Part shown: one piece after another, positions 17,125 through 26,765 of the stretch
How positions within the stretch are numbered: position 1 is the first letter of the stretch
How the letters are laid out: each line of letters opens with the position of its first letter
Origin: Elusimicrobiaceae bacterium
GTDB lineage: Bacteria > Elusimicrobiota > Elusimicrobia > Elusimicrobiales > Elusimicrobiaceae
Direction of reading: 5' to 3'
DNA length: 64,000 nucleotides
NCBI GenBank assembly: GCA_017546175.1
Contig: JAFYXM010000007.1
Location: 1-64,000 of the forward strand
Program-made: the position numbers and the translations under genes
Notes under the pieces: generated by a model
Told to the model about the DNA's origin: nothing
Database searches by the model: none
What the model saw: only the letters and a program-made list of their open reading frames with translations

Positions 17125-18273
17125 ATGGAAGAAAAACTAACATACGCAGGAGCCGTTATTGTAGCGGGTGGGCTTGGCAAAAGAATGGGCCGCCCCAAGC
17201 AGCTGTTGCCTTTGGCGGGCAAGCCCGTTTTGGTACGCTCGGTGGAAGCCTTTAAAAAAATCCCCTTTATCAAACAAATTGTCGTGGTAACTTCTGCTGA
17301 AAACCGCGAAGTACTCAAAAAATATTTTTCCGATTTGATTTATGCTCTGCCGGGGCAAACCCGTTTGGCTTCCGTAATGAGCGGGGTAGCTGCTTTGGAC
17401 CCTAAAATTCAAGCCATTGCCGTACATGACGGAGCCAGACCTTTGGTAAGCCCGTTAGCGGCTCAAAGATGCTTGTTAAGAGGTTTCTGGGAAGAAGCGG
17501 CCGTACTGGCTACTCCTGTAAAAGATACGGTCAAGCAGGTACGTCACGGTCAAGTGCAGCAAACGTTGGAACGGTCTTCTTTATGGGCGGCACAAACACC
17601 GCAATGTTACCGCGCCAACGTATTGCGCAAAGCCTTGGAGCGCTTTGGTCATTTTCAAGACGCGACGGACGAGTCACAATTGGTAGAACGATTGGGCGTA
17701 AGCGTAAAAATAGAAGAATCTGATTATAAGAATTTAAAAATTACAACACCTGAAGATTTAGTAATGGCGGAGGCCTTTTTAGAAGGAGGGACTCAGATGC
17801 GTACCGGTTTTGGTTTTGATTTGCACCGCATGGTGGAAGGACGTAAATTTATTATCGGCGGAGTAGAAATTGAGCATAGCAAAGGTTTTTTGGGGCATAG
17901 TGACGGAGATGTGGTTCTTCATGCTATTTGTGATGCTATTTTAGGCGCTTTGTGTTTGGGAGAAATCGGTTTATTATTTCCTCCTTCCGATCCAACCATA
18001 GAAGGCATAGACAGTAAAGATATTGCCAAAAAAGTTTTGCAAATGGTGCGCCAATATCCGGCGCGTTTGGAGCATATTGATGCCACTTTGGTTACGCAAG
18101 AGCCCAAAATCAGTCCGCATTATGATTTAGTGCGCAAGTCTTTGGCGAAAGTTTTTGAAATAGATGAAAAAAATGTAAGTTTTAAGTCTAAAAGCCATGA
18201 GCATGTGGGTGAAATCGGCCGTGGAGAAGCGGCCATGTGCCATGCAGTGGTCAGCTTGAAACTGGGAGAATAA
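17125..18273 (+). CDS. ispDF: Bifunctional IspD-IspF enzyme (MEP isoprenoid pathway)
   Basis: 382 residues, a fusion of two MEP-pathway enzymes. The N-terminal IspD part (about 1-226) has AVIVAGGLGKRMGRPKQLLPLAGKPV, IAVHDGARPLVS and ATPVKDTVKQV, and makes CDP-methylerythritol. The C-terminal IspF part (from about 228) has TGFGFDLHRM, the zinc-site GHSDGDVVLHAICDAILGA and SHEHVGEIGRGEAA, and forms the cyclodiphosphate. The IspE kinase that acts between them is not in the window. It lies 2 bases downstream of the PIN-TRAM gene in one operon. Confidence 0.95.
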   Translation: MEEKLTYAGAVIVAGGLGKRMGRPKQLLPLAGKPVLVRSVEAFKKIPFIKQIVVVTSAENREVLKKYFSDLIYALPGQTRLASVMSGVAALDPKIQAIAVHDGARPLVSPLAAQRCLLRGFWEEAAVLATPVKDTVKQVRHGQVQQTLERSSLWAAQTPQCYRANVLRKALERFGHFQDATDESQLVERLGVSVKIEESDYKNLKITTPEDLVMAEAFLEGGTQMRTGFGFDLHRMVEGRKFIIGGVEIEHSKGFLGHSDGDVVLHAICDAILGALCLGEIGLLFPPSDPTIEGIDSKDIAKKVLQMVRQYPARLEHIDATLVTQEPKISPHYDLVRKSLAKVFEIDEKNVSFKSKSHEHVGEIGRGEAAMCHAVVSLKLGE

Positions 18274-18276
18274 GAA

Positions 18277-18888
18277 ATGAAGAAGTCTGTCTTGTTTTGT
18301 TTGTCTTTGATTTTATTTTTAGGTGCTTGTAGCAGTGTAGATTATACGGCGCGTAAAAAATTTACCGGTATTGATTATTCTGCTTATGAAAATCCGGTTA
18401 TTTTGCCGACGGATACTCTTGCCGCCAATGAAGATTTTATCGGTTCTTTGCCAGATCCCAGTGTGTTGGTAGAAGGAAATGCACAAGCTGGCGAAAACGG
18501 ACAAGAGGTTTTGCCCGGCGAAGATGAAGATTTTACTTCCGAAGAAATTGCCGCTTCTTACGGTCGCTACACGGATGTAACGGTTGTTGCCGCGGCAAAA
18601 CGGGTAAAACTGGGCAGTGCGGCCAATTCCAAAAATATGGCATTGTTTCAAAAAGCCTTAGACGCTGCGTATAAGAAAGCTCTGCGCACGTATCGTCCTG
18701 CCGGATTTACTTATTCTATTGCCAGCGTTGGAGCGGTCAATCCGCTTTCGGACATTGAAGTCAGCTGTATCTTGTCCGAACAAGCCGCCAACGAAATCGG
18801 TCAACCCACCTGCAACCTTTTTTTCCAAACGATTGTAGAACAATATAACAATTTGCTCAGAGAGGCTAAAGAAAATGCAGCTTTATAA
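18277..18888 (+). CDS. Lipoprotein of unknown function
   Basis: 203 residues with lipobox LGAC (Cys18). The mature N-terminal part is an acidic, probably flexible linker (residues 40-95). The C-terminal half has a compact-looking region ending CNLFFQTIVEQYNNLLREAKEN. Two Cys (in EVSCIL and PTCNLF) could form a disulfide. No family recognised. It sits 3 bases after ispDF and overlaps cysS by 14 bases, so it belongs to the same operon. Confidence 0.65.
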   Translation: MKKSVLFCLSLILFLGACSSVDYTARKKFTGIDYSAYENPVILPTDTLAANEDFIGSLPDPSVLVEGNAQAGENGQEVLPGEDEDFTSEEIAASYGRYTDVTVVAAAKRVKLGSAANSKNMALFQKALDAAYKKALRTYRPAGFTYSIASVGAVNPLSDIEVSCILSEQAANEIGQPTCNLFFQTIVEQYNNLLREAKENAAL

Positions 18889-20275
18889 CAGTGAAAGCAG
18901 ACAAAAAGTAGAATTTGCTCCTTTAAACTCCGCTCAAGTGACGATGTACTGCTGCGGACCTACGGTGTATAACTTTGCCCACATCGGCAATATGCGCACC
19001 TATATTTTTGAAGATTTATTGGGAAGAACCATTCGTTTGCGTTATCCGCTCAAACACGTGATGAACGTAACGGATGTGGGTCACTTAGTGTCCGATGCCG
19101 ACGACGGCGAAGATAAAATGGAATTAGGTGCTGCGCGTGAGGGGAAAAGCGCGTGGGATATTGCCAAGTTTTACGAAACGAAATTTTTTGAAGATTATGA
19201 TGCCTTGCATTGTACTCGTCCGACGGTTATCAGCCGCGCTACGGAGCATATTCAGGAAATGATTGCCTTGGTAAAGACCTTGGAAGAAAAAGGTTTTACG
19301 TATCGCACTTCTGACGGAATTTATTACGACACCTCTAAGTTTGCGCGCTATGACGCCTTGGTCGGCCGCAGCCGCTTGGAGGGTTTAAAAGGCGGCGCGC
19401 GTGTGGAAATGAGTGACGAAAAGAAAAACCCGACCGATTTTGCCTTATGGAAATTTTCCCCCAAAGACAAACAACGCCAAATGGAATGGGACAGCCCGTG
19501 GGGTGTCGGTTTTCCGGGGTGGCACGTGGAATGCTCTGCCATGGCGATGAAATATTTGGGAAATACCATTGATATCCACTGTGGCGGTATTGACCACGTA
19601 TCGGTGCACCATACCAATGAAATTGCCCAAAGCGAAGCCGCTACGGGGCAGAAATACGTCAATTATTGGGTACATGGTGAATTTTTGGTTTTGCGCGCGG
19701 GTAAAATGTCTAAATCAGGCGGTACTTTTGTAACCTTGCAAACTTTGCGTGACAAAGGCTATGACCCGTTAGATTACCGTTATTTGTGTTTGACGGCGCA
19801 TTACCGCACTCAGTTGGAATTTACCTATGAATCTTTGGACTCGGCACGCAAAAGTTTGCAAACTTTGCGTAAAGAAGCCGTGAAAGCGGCCGAAACCGCC
19901 CAAAGACAACAAGGTCTTATTACGGATCGCTTAAACGAAACGAAAAACAAGTTTCAAGCGGCTATGGAAGACGATTTGAATGCCCCCAAGGCTTTGGCTA
20001 TCGTATGGGAAACCGTACGCGGAGCGGAGCTGAATGCGGCTGAAAAAGTAGAATTTTTGAAATTTGCCGACGGTGTACTTTCCTTAGATTTGTTCCGCGT
20101 GGAAGAAATCAAGGAAGAGGCTTTACCCGCTGAAGTGGAAGAGCTGTTGCAGGCCCGTGCTGCCGCACGCGCTGCGAAAGATTATAAAAAATCTGATGAA
20201 CTGCGTGATGCCTTGCGCGCTGCCGGTTACGCCGTCAAGGATACACCGCAAGGCCAGCAAGTAGAAAAAATATAA
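18875..20275 (+). CDS. cysS: Cysteinyl-tRNA synthetase
   Basis: 466 residues, class I synthetase. The HIGH motif is FAHIGNMRTY near residue 30. Zinc ligands lie in MYCCGPTVYN, GWHVECSAMAMKYLG and IDIHCGGIDHVSVHHTNEIAQSE style segments. The KMSKS loop is AGKMSKSGGTF near residue 270. The C-terminal DALR-type helical domain is present, with an Ala/Lys-rich end typical of CysRS (KDYKKSDELRDALRAAGY). It overlaps the upstream lipoprotein gene by 14 bases. Confidence 0.96.
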   Translation: MQLYNSESRQKVEFAPLNSAQVTMYCCGPTVYNFAHIGNMRTYIFEDLLGRTIRLRYPLKHVMNVTDVGHLVSDADDGEDKMELGAAREGKSAWDIAKFYETKFFEDYDALHCTRPTVISRATEHIQEMIALVKTLEEKGFTYRTSDGIYYDTSKFARYDALVGRSRLEGLKGGARVEMSDEKKNPTDFALWKFSPKDKQRQMEWDSPWGVGFPGWHVECSAMAMKYLGNTIDIHCGGIDHVSVHHTNEIAQSEAATGQKYVNYWVHGEFLVLRAGKMSKSGGTFVTLQTLRDKGYDPLDYRYLCLTAHYRTQLEFTYESLDSARKSLQTLRKEAVKAAETAQRQQGLITDRLNETKNKFQAAMEDDLNAPKALAIVWETVRGAELNAAEKVEFLKFADGVLSLDLFRVEEIKEEALPAEVEELLQARAAARAAKDYKKSDELRDALRAAGYAVKDTPQGQQVEKI

Positions 20276-20292
20276 GTTGATTTGGTTGGTAT

Positions 20293-21396
20293 ATGAAAGA
20301 AGATTATTATCAAGTTTTAGGTGTTTCTCGCACTGCCAGTGAAAGTGAAATTAAATCTGCCTATCGCCGCGCCGCGATGAAATGCCACCCCGATCGTTGC
20401 CCCGGAGACAAAGAAGCCGAGGAACGCTTTAAAAAAGTGAACGAAGCTTTTACCGTTTTATCTGATCCGCAGAAAAAACAAATGTATGATCAATACGGTC
20501 ACGACGGCGTCAATGCCGGCGCAGGCGGTTTTGGCGGGTTTAATGCCTCCGGATTTGGAGACGTAGGCGATATTTTTGGCTCTGTGTTTGGCGATATTTT
20601 CGGCGGCGGCTTTGGCGGCCGCGGTGGCGGAAAACCCCGCGCCCAACGCGGTGAAGATTTGAAAGTAGATGTAGATTTAACCTTAGAGCAAGCCTATGAG
20701 GGTATGGAAAAAGAGGTTTCTTACCACCGCGTGGAGCGTTGCGCCGCGTGCGACGGCTCCGGTGCCGAAGAGGGAAGCTCGGTTAAAACCTGCCGTTCCT
20801 GCGGAGGTCGCGGCAGTGTGGTCTATCAACAAGGCTTTTTCAGTATGCGCCAAACCTGCCCCGATTGCGGCGGCAAAGGAACCGTGGTGGAGAAACCATG
20901 CAAAAAATGTCGCGGCAGCGGTGTGGAGCGTGTGAAAGAAAACATCACGGTCAAAATTCCGTCCGGTGTGCGCACAGGGGTCACTTTGCGCGTGTCCAAC
21001 GGCGGAGACATTGGCACCAATGGCGGCGGCTACGGAGATTTATATGTAGAAATGCACGTCAAAGAGCATAAGATTTTCAAACGCGACGGAGATAACTTGG
21101 TCATTGATGCTCCGATTACCTATCCGCAGGCCGTATTGGGCGGCAGCATTAAAGTGCCGACGATTGAGGGAAAAGAAGTGGAAGTGGAGATCCCGAAAGG
21201 GACCCAATTTGCTGACGTCTTAAAAATGCAAGGCTGCGGCATGCCGAAGCTGGGCAAAAAAGGCTTTGGGGATCTGCTAGTAAATGTGAAAATTGAAGTT
21301 CCCAAAAAGACAACTTCCCGTCAAAAAGAACTCTTGGAAGAGCTGGCCAAAGAAACCGGCGGAAAGAAAAGTTTATTTGAAAAGTTGTTTGATTAA
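20293..21396 (+). CDS. dnaJ: Chaperone DnaJ
   Basis: 367 residues, full type I J-protein. The J domain at 1-70 contains the HPD motif ([10 protein letters not shown]). A Gly/Phe-rich linker follows (residues 75-115). Four CxxCxGxG zinc repeats follow: [24 protein letters not shown] and CKKCRGSG. The C-terminal substrate-binding barrels end the protein. It stimulates DnaK ATPase; dnaK is not in the window. Last gene of the operon starting at the PIN-TRAM gene, with a terminator just after. Confidence 0.96.
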   Translation: MKEDYYQVLGVSRTASESEIKSAYRRAAMKCHPDRCPGDKEAEERFKKVNEAFTVLSDPQKKQMYDQYGHDGVNAGAGGFGGFNASGFGDVGDIFGSVFGDIFGGGFGGRGGGKPRAQRGEDLKVDVDLTLEQAYEGMEKEVSYHRVERCAACDGSGAEEGSSVKTCRSCGGRGSVVYQQGFFSMRQTCPDCGGKGTVVEKPCKKCRGSGVERVKENITVKIPSGVRTGVTLRVSNGGDIGTNGGGYGDLYVEMHVKEHKIFKRDGDNLVIDAPITYPQAVLGGSIKVPTIEGKEVEVEIPKGTQFADVLKMQGCGMPKLGKKGFGDLLVNVKIEVPKKTTSRQKELLEELAKETGGKKSLFEKLFD

Positions 21397-21415
21397 AAAT
21401 TACCGTTGTTTTTGT

Positions 21416-21451
21416 ACACCGCATGAGCCTTTAGGTTTATGCGGTGTTTTT
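21416..21451 (+). terminator. Rho-independent terminator after dnaJ
   Basis: ACACCGCAT / ATGCGGTGT stem (21416-21424, 21439-21447), extended inside by AGCCT/AGGTT pairing, then a T5 tract. Confidence 0.85.
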
Positions 21452-21486
21452 ATGTTGTTGTTTGCCGGCGGAAAAAGTGTTAGGGC

Positions 21487-21514
21487 TTGACACGTTTTTT
21501 TTTTTTGGTACAAT
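21487..21514 (+). promoter_or_regulatory. Pilin promoter with a T12 homopolymer in the spacer
   Basis: A perfect -35 TTGACA (21487-21492) and -10 TACAAT (21509-21514) are separated by 16 bp made of CG, twelve T and GG. Slippage in the T tract would change the -35/-10 spacing by single bases, so promoter strength could switch. Confidence 0.75.
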
Positions 21515-21554
21515 TTTTGCGTAGTAAAAATTGGACCAAAAAGGAGTCTTATGT

Positions 21555-22073
21555 ATGAAAACATCATTTAGACGTAATATTAACGGCTTTACATTGATTG
21601 AACTATTAGTTGTTGTGCTGATTATCGGCATTTTATCTGCGGTGGCTTTACCGCAATATACCATGGCGGTGGAAAAAGCACGTGCTACGGAAGCTTTGAC
21701 TAATATTGCCACTATTAAGCAACAAATAGAGCTATATATGTTAGAAAATGAGTTACCTCAGTCATCTTCAGTTTCTTATAGAGACTTTGCCACTGTAGAA
21801 CTTTCCGGAGCCCAGTGGACTAGCGCGACTTTTTGTGAGACGGAAAACGTGGATTATAGTATATTTGTTGGCGACGGTTATGCAGATATAGAAGCAACTC
21901 TAAAACGAAGTGGAGTAACTTTTTACAGTGACACAAGACCTAATTCTACTTACAACGCAGACAACCCTATAGGAATTTGGTATAACTCATGCGTCACGCA
22001 AGGAAGCGATCTTGGAAAGCTTTGTAAACAATATGAAAATATGGGTTGGAAATATGTAGAAGGAGATCTATAA
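21555..22073 (+). CDS. Type IV pilin-like protein (type IVa prepilin)
   Basis: 172 residues. A short basic leader ([11 protein letters not shown]) is cleaved before Phe by prepilin peptidase. The mature N-terminus [20 protein letters not shown] has the conserved Glu5 and a hydrophobic helix. The rest is a small globular head with four Cys, ending [19 protein letters not shown]. The start at 21555 is chosen because AAGGAG lies 8 bases upstream and the leader length fits; an in-frame ATG at 21531 overlaps the transcription start region. Could be a pilus subunit or a competence/secretion pseudopilin. It is monocistronic, with its own strong promoter and terminator. Confidence 0.9.
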   Translation: MKTSFRRNINGFTLIELLVVVLIIGILSAVALPQYTMAVEKARATEALTNIATIKQQIELYMLENELPQSSSVSYRDFATVELSGAQWTSATFCETENVDYSIFVGDGYADIEATLKRSGVTFYSDTRPNSTYNADNPIGIWYNSCVTQGSDLGKLCKQYENMGWKYVEGDL

Positions 22074-22098
22074 AAACCCCCGCGAAAGCGGGGGTTTT
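22073..22098. terminator. Bidirectional terminator
   Basis: AAAACCCCCGC / GCGGGGGTTTT with a GAAA tetraloop, between the convergent pilin and lepA genes. Confidence 0.92.
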
Positions 22099-22099
22099 A

Positions 22100-23929
22100 T
22101 TATTCTTCGTCAATTTTTAGCATGGCCACAAATGCTTCTTGCGGAATGTTTAAGCTGCCGATGCTCTTCATGCGTTTTTTACCCTCTTTCTGCTTTTCAA
22201 GCAGTTTGCGCTTACGGGTAATATCACCGCCGTAACACTTGGCAATTACGTCCTTGCGGAAAGCAGGAATGGTTTCCCGCGCGATTACTTTTCCGTTAAT
22301 GGCGGCCTGTACGGCCACTTCAAACTGTTGCCGTCCGATTAATTCCTTTAACTTGGCACACAAGGCGCGGCCTTGGGTTTGGGCTTTATCTTTGTGCACC
22401 ACTACAGACAAAGCATCTACCGGCGTACCATGTAGCAAGATTTCCATCAGCACTACGTTGGAACTGCGGAAACCGGCCACTTCATAGTCAAAAGAGGCAT
22501 AACCTTTGGAAACAGATTTGAGCTTGTTATAAAAATCAATTACCATTTCGCCCATCGGCATTTCATATTTAATAATGACGCGCTGATTGGACAAATGGTC
22601 CATGCTCATATAAGTGCCGCGTTTTTCTTTAAGCAGGGTCATCACACCGTCCATAAATTCCACGGGGGTAACAATGGTAATGTGAATAACGGGCTCTTTG
22701 ATATCTATAATATCGCCATGCGGCGGGAAATTGGCCGGATTATCAATAATTTTATAACCCGGATCGTCAGGAGCATCAGGCAGTGCTGCCAGCTCCTGCG
22801 GGTGATTTTTACGCGAAGTAAATTTCACGTGATAGACTACGTTGGGTGACGTGGCAATTAAGGATAAATTAAACTCACGTTCCAAACGCTCTTTCACAAT
22901 TTCAATATGCAAAATACCCATAAAACCCAAGCGAAAACCAAAACCCAAGGCTTTGGACGTTTCACTCTGGTAATGGAAAGAAGAATCGGATAAATTCAGC
23001 TTTTCCAAAGCGGTGCGTAAGAGCGGAAAATCGGTCGTTTCCACAGGGAAAATACTGGCAAAGACCACCGGTTTGGCATCTTCATACCCCGGTAAGGGTT
23101 CTTTGGCGGGGTTGTCGGCCAAAGTAATGGTATCTCCTACTTTTACTTGGTGAATATCTTTAATACCGGCCACCAAATAGCCCACTTCCCCTGCGCTTAG
23201 AGATTGTCCTTTATGCAACTGTTTAGGAGTCATAAAACCCACTTCTTCGGTTTTATAGGTAGCTCCGGAGGCCATAAAACGAATGTTTTGCCCCGCTTTA
23301 ATAGTGCCGTCCACAATGCGAATATACATGATGACACCGCGGAACGGATCATAGAAAGAGTCAAAAATCAAGGCGCGCAGCGGTGCTTTGGGGTCGCCTT
23401 GCGGGGCGGGAACATCTTCAATAATGCGGTCTAATAAATGCTCAATACCGGCACCGGTCTTGGCACTGACGCGTTCTGCCTCAATGGGGTCATGCAGAAT
23501 GTCCCATAATTGCTCCTCAGAGGCGTCGGCATCAGATTGGGATAGATCCACCTTGTTCATGACCGGAATAACCTTTAAACCAAGGCTTTGGGCCAAATGC
23601 GCATGGGCTACGGTTTGAGCCTCCACCCCTTGGGAAGCATCCACCAGCAAAAGCACCCCCTCACAAGCACGTAAAGAGCGGGCCACTTCGTAAGAAAAGT
23701 CCACATGTCCCGGCGTGTCAATGAGGTTTAAAATATAGTCTTTGTATTGGATACGTACGGCTTTGGCCTTAATGGTAATACCGCGCTCACGCTCCAAGTC
23801 CATACCGTCAAGCAGTTGGGCTTGCATTTTGCGTTTGGGCACGGTGCCCGTATCTTCCAAAATTCTGTCTGAAAGGGTGGTTTTGCCGTGGTCAATATGA
23901 GCCACGATGGAAAAATTACGAATCTTCAT
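22100..23929 (-). CDS. lepA: Elongation factor 4 (LepA), ribosome back-translocating GTPase
   Basis: 609 residues, typical length. G1 is AHIDHGKTT near the N-terminus, G3 is DTPGHVDFSYEV and G4 is MNKVDL. The LepA-specific C-terminal domain is present, including the YGGDITRKRKLLEKQKEGKKR segment near the end and ALCAKLKELI. Last gene of the PTS operon; it overlaps ptsI by 14 bases. Its placement behind a sugar-PTS cluster is unusual in the well-known model bacteria. Confidence 0.96.
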   Translation of the reverse strand: MKIRNFSIVAHIDHGKTTLSDRILEDTGTVPKRKMQAQLLDGMDLERERGITIKAKAVRIQYKDYILNLIDTPGHVDFSYEVARSLRACEGVLLLVDASQGVEAQTVAHAHLAQSLGLKVIPVMNKVDLSQSDADASEEQLWDILHDPIEAERVSAKTGAGIEHLLDRIIEDVPAPQGDPKAPLRALIFDSFYDPFRGVIMYIRIVDGTIKAGQNIRFMASGATYKTEEVGFMTPKQLHKGQSLSAGEVGYLVAGIKDIHQVKVGDTITLADNPAKEPLPGYEDAKPVVFASIFPVETTDFPLLRTALEKLNLSDSSFHYQSETSKALGFGFRLGFMGILHIEIVKERLEREFNLSLIATSPNVVYHVKFTSRKNHPQELAALPDAPDDPGYKIIDNPANFPPHGDIIDIKEPVIHITIVTPVEFMDGVMTLLKEKRGTYMSMDHLSNQRVIIKYEMPMGEMVIDFYNKLKSVSKGYASFDYEVAGFRSSNVVLMEILLHGTPVDALSVVVHKDKAQTQGRALCAKLKELIGRQQFEVAVQAAINGKVIARETIPAFRKDVIAKCYGGDITRKRKLLEKQKEGKKRMKSIGSLNIPQEAFVAMLKIDEE

Positions 23930-25658
23930 CTTGGTTTAACTCTTCTACTAAACGCCTTATTTCTTCTGAATTGCTGGCCAATAAGGTGGCTTGCGCGGCG
24001 TCTGAACAGGTTTCAAATTTTAAATTGCGAATGCGGTTTTTAATACGTAAATACATGCGTGGCGGAACCGATAAAATATCCGTCCCCAGCCCTAATAAAA
24101 GCGGCACCATTTTGGCATCAGAGGCAATTTCACCGCAAATGCTCACTTCCTTACCGCGCCCATGGGCGGTTTGGATAATTTGGTGAATGGTACGCATGAC
24201 AGCCGGATGGCAAGGGTCATACATGTGGGCCACTTCCGGATTTACGCGATCTACCGCAATTAAATATTGTATCAAGTCATTGGTGCCTATGGAAAGAAAA
24301 TCTAAATCTTGAATCATGGTGTCTAAGGCAATGGCGGCCGAAGGCACCTCAATCATGCCTCCCAATGCAATACGATTAATAGGCTTTTTCCCTTCTTTTT
24401 CAAATTCTGCCAATACTTGGTTTAAGGCGTCTTTTACATGGCGTACTTCTTCTACGGAAGAAATCATGGGAATCATGATTTTTACTTGAGCAGGTACTTC
24501 GCACGCCATGCGTACAATGGCGCGTAGTTGCGTGAACATTAAATCGGGATTTTTCAAAAACAAACGTATGCCGCGGCAACCCATAAAAGGATTGTTATCT
24601 TTGTCAAATTCGTCTAACGGAAAATCGGGCATTTTATCGGCGCCGAGGTCTGCTAAGCGAATGGTAACGGGGCGGCGGTCAAACATTTTGGCCGTAGCCA
24701 GATAAGCGCGGTATTGTTCCTCTTCCGTAGGCGGCTGAGGAATATCCATGTATAAAAATTCCGTGCGCAAAAGCCCCAAGCCGTCGGTGATTAATTTTTT
24801 ATTGTCTTTGGTGTAGGTGCGCGGGTCAAAATTAACCATGAGTTTAAAGTTTTTTCCGTCGGAAGTGACGGTAGGCAGCGGATTAATGGTCTGTAGCAGA
24901 GATTCCGCTTTTTTCAGCTCACGTTGGGCTTTTTTATAATGAGAAAGGGTATGTTTGTCCGGGTTGATAATTAAAAGGCCGTTCTCTCCATCTACAATGA
25001 CGGTATCTCCGTCTTTGGTATGGCGCAAAGCATTGGAAAGACCTACCACCGCAGGCAACTTTAAGCTTTGTGCCAAAATGGCCGTATGGCTGGTTTTACC
25101 GCCTAAATCTGTACAAAAAGCGATAATTTGATTTTCATGCAGATTAATAGTGTCTGAAGGAAACAAATCATGTGCAATCAATACCGAAGGACGTTTGACC
25201 GAAGACAAAAAGGCGGCTTTTCCTTCTACCAAATTGCTGGCTAAACGCTTGCCCACGTCAAAAATATCATTACGTCTTTCTTGAAAAAATTTATCTTCTA
25301 TTTTAGAGAAAGAATCTGAAATTTCTTTTAAGGTCAAAAATACGGCCGCTTGCGCAGACATATGCTCTTTTTTGATTTTGGCCATGGCGGCATCTTTGAG
25401 CATAGGGTCTTGCAGGAGCATTTTGTGCATGGCCATTAAATTGGCATATTCGGGGCCTAATGTATCACGCAGGCGTTGCTCACAAAGATCTAAATCTTGA
25501 GATGTTTTTTCAATGGCACGGCTAAATTTAACGAGTTCCGCCTTTACTTCCGTCACATCAATGTACTGGTTGCCTACTGCAAAATCTGCCGTAGGCAATA
25601 AAACGGCCGGTCCGATAGCGACTCCCGGGCTGGCGGCAACCCCTGTAATAACAAACAT
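23916..25658 (-). CDS. ptsI: PTS enzyme I (phosphoenolpyruvate-protein phosphotransferase)
   Basis: 580 residues. EI takes phosphate from PEP and passes it to HPr. The swivelling domain has the active His in GGKTSHTAILAQSL. The C-terminal PEP-binding barrel has LGLLRTEFLYM, GCRGIRLFL, IMIPMISSVEE, FLSIGTNDLIQY and the Cys-containing SICGEIASDA. The length equals that of other enzyme I proteins. It starts directly after the HPr stop, so HPr and EI are coupled. Confidence 0.96.
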   Translation of the reverse strand: MFVITGVAASPGVAIGPAVLLPTADFAVGNQYIDVTEVKAELVKFSRAIEKTSQDLDLCEQRLRDTLGPEYANLMAMHKMLLQDPMLKDAAMAKIKKEHMSAQAAVFLTLKEISDSFSKIEDKFFQERRNDIFDVGKRLASNLVEGKAAFLSSVKRPSVLIAHDLFPSDTINLHENQIIAFCTDLGGKTSHTAILAQSLKLPAVVGLSNALRHTKDGDTVIVDGENGLLIINPDKHTLSHYKKAQRELKKAESLLQTINPLPTVTSDGKNFKLMVNFDPRTYTKDNKKLITDGLGLLRTEFLYMDIPQPPTEEEQYRAYLATAKMFDRRPVTIRLADLGADKMPDFPLDEFDKDNNPFMGCRGIRLFLKNPDLMFTQLRAIVRMACEVPAQVKIMIPMISSVEEVRHVKDALNQVLAEFEKEGKKPINRIALGGMIEVPSAAIALDTMIQDLDFLSIGTNDLIQYLIAVDRVNPEVAHMYDPCHPAVMRTIHQIIQTAHGRGKEVSICGEIASDAKMVPLLLGLGTDILSVPPRMYLRIKNRIRNLKFETCSDAAQATLLASNSEEIRRLVEELNQDEDS

Positions 25659-25928
25659 TTAAAACTCCTCGTTAAAGTTGCTGGCAAATAAATCTTTCAT
25701 GGCTTGGCAGGCGGCTTGTTCATCTTCTCCGTCAAACTTAAGCTGCAAGGTGGCTCCGTATTCGGCAGCCAACATCAAGACGCCCATAATGCTTTTGGCA
25801 TTGGTTTCTATTTGGTCTTTGGTAATAAAAATATCACACGCAAATCCGGAGGCCGTCTCAACCACCTTTGCGGCAGGTCTGGCATGCAACCCTAAGCGAT
25901 TTGTTATTTTAATATCCGTTGTAATCAC
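25659..25928 (-). CDS. ptsH: HPr phosphocarrier protein
   Basis: 89 residues. The catalytic His15 lies in RLGLHARPAAK. The regulatory Ser46 lies in NAKSIMGVLML, the target of HPr kinase. With hprK a few genes upstream, this HPr is likely regulated by Ser46 phosphorylation as well as used for phosphotransfer. It lies 15 bases after EIID and immediately before ptsI. Confidence 0.96.
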   Translation of the reverse strand: MITTDIKITNRLGLHARPAAKVVETASGFACDIFITKDQIETNAKSIMGVLMLAAEYGATLQLKFDGEDEQAACQAMKDLFASNFNEEF

Positions 25929-25943
25929 AATACAGAAACCTCT

Positions 25944-26762
25944 TTAAAATAGACATACGGCAGTGAAAATAACCACAGCCGATAAATACAAATAAATATT
26001 CGGAATACGCAAACGACGCGTTACAAAAGAAATAATGATAAAAAAGAGTACCAATAAGGCTCTGGCCAAGAAATCTAACCCTACATGGATTCTGCCAAAA
26101 TAGTGATAGACGCCAAACAAAATAAGCCCTACAGAGAAGAAAATGCCCAAGCGCTTGGCTTTGTAAATAGTGCGGTTCCAATCAAAACGAGTAAGACCAA
26201 AGCAAGAGGACTCATCGCTGTCATAGCCTATTTTGATTCCTTCCCACCGTACAAACAGGGCAATAGCATTATAGAGCAAAAAAGCCATAATAGCGGCAGA
26301 GAAAGCCGTAAAATAAGAAATACTTTGAAGAGAGGAAGTTTCAAAGAAATTTACGCCCAACAGCATCCAAATAAATAAAGCCAACAGCAATGTCAGCGGT
26401 TTTATGGTTCCCCAAAATAAACGGTCTCCGATAGAAGCTGCCGTGATGGAAAGCCCTCTGCGTGCCCCGTTCCACTCAGCCACTTGCTCTTTGTATTCTG
26501 TAATAGAATGAGCTTTGGCTACGGTTTCTTCTTTTTTAGCCATGGCGCCAAAACAGAAAGAAGCCATCACAGGGTGCGTGTTGAATGTTTCTAAATAGCG
26601 CACTAATACGGTGGGCAACATTTCAGGGTCATATTGATAGAGTTTCCGCAAAAAAGGAACCATTACAAAGGCAAAGCCTAAGTTTTGGTATTTCACAAAG
26701 TTCCACCCGGCTTGCAGGAAGAAAGAACGGAAGAACATATTAAATCTAAGCCAAAAAGACAT
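25944..26762 (-). CDS. Mannose-family PTS EIID component
   Basis: 272 residues. EIID is the second membrane subunit unique to mannose-class (Man/Sor/Levan) permeases. Family features: FRSFFLQAGWNFVKYQNLGFAF near the N-terminus and NTHPVMASFCFGAMAKKEE in the middle. The C-terminal part is hydrophobic, ending in closely spaced helices. Together with EIIC (4 bases upstream) it forms the sugar channel. The substrate cannot be told from sequence alone. Confidence 0.88.
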   Translation of the reverse strand: MSFWLRFNMFFRSFFLQAGWNFVKYQNLGFAFVMVPFLRKLYQYDPEMLPTVLVRYLETFNTHPVMASFCFGAMAKKEETVAKAHSITEYKEQVAEWNGARRGLSITAASIGDRLFWGTIKPLTLLLALFIWMLLGVNFFETSSLQSISYFTAFSAAIMAFLLYNAIALFVRWEGIKIGYDSDESSCFGLTRFDWNRTIYKAKRLGIFFSVGLILFGVYHYFGRIHVGLDFLARALLVLFFIIISFVTRRLRIPNIYLYLSAVVIFTAVCLF

Positions 26763-26765
26763 TTT

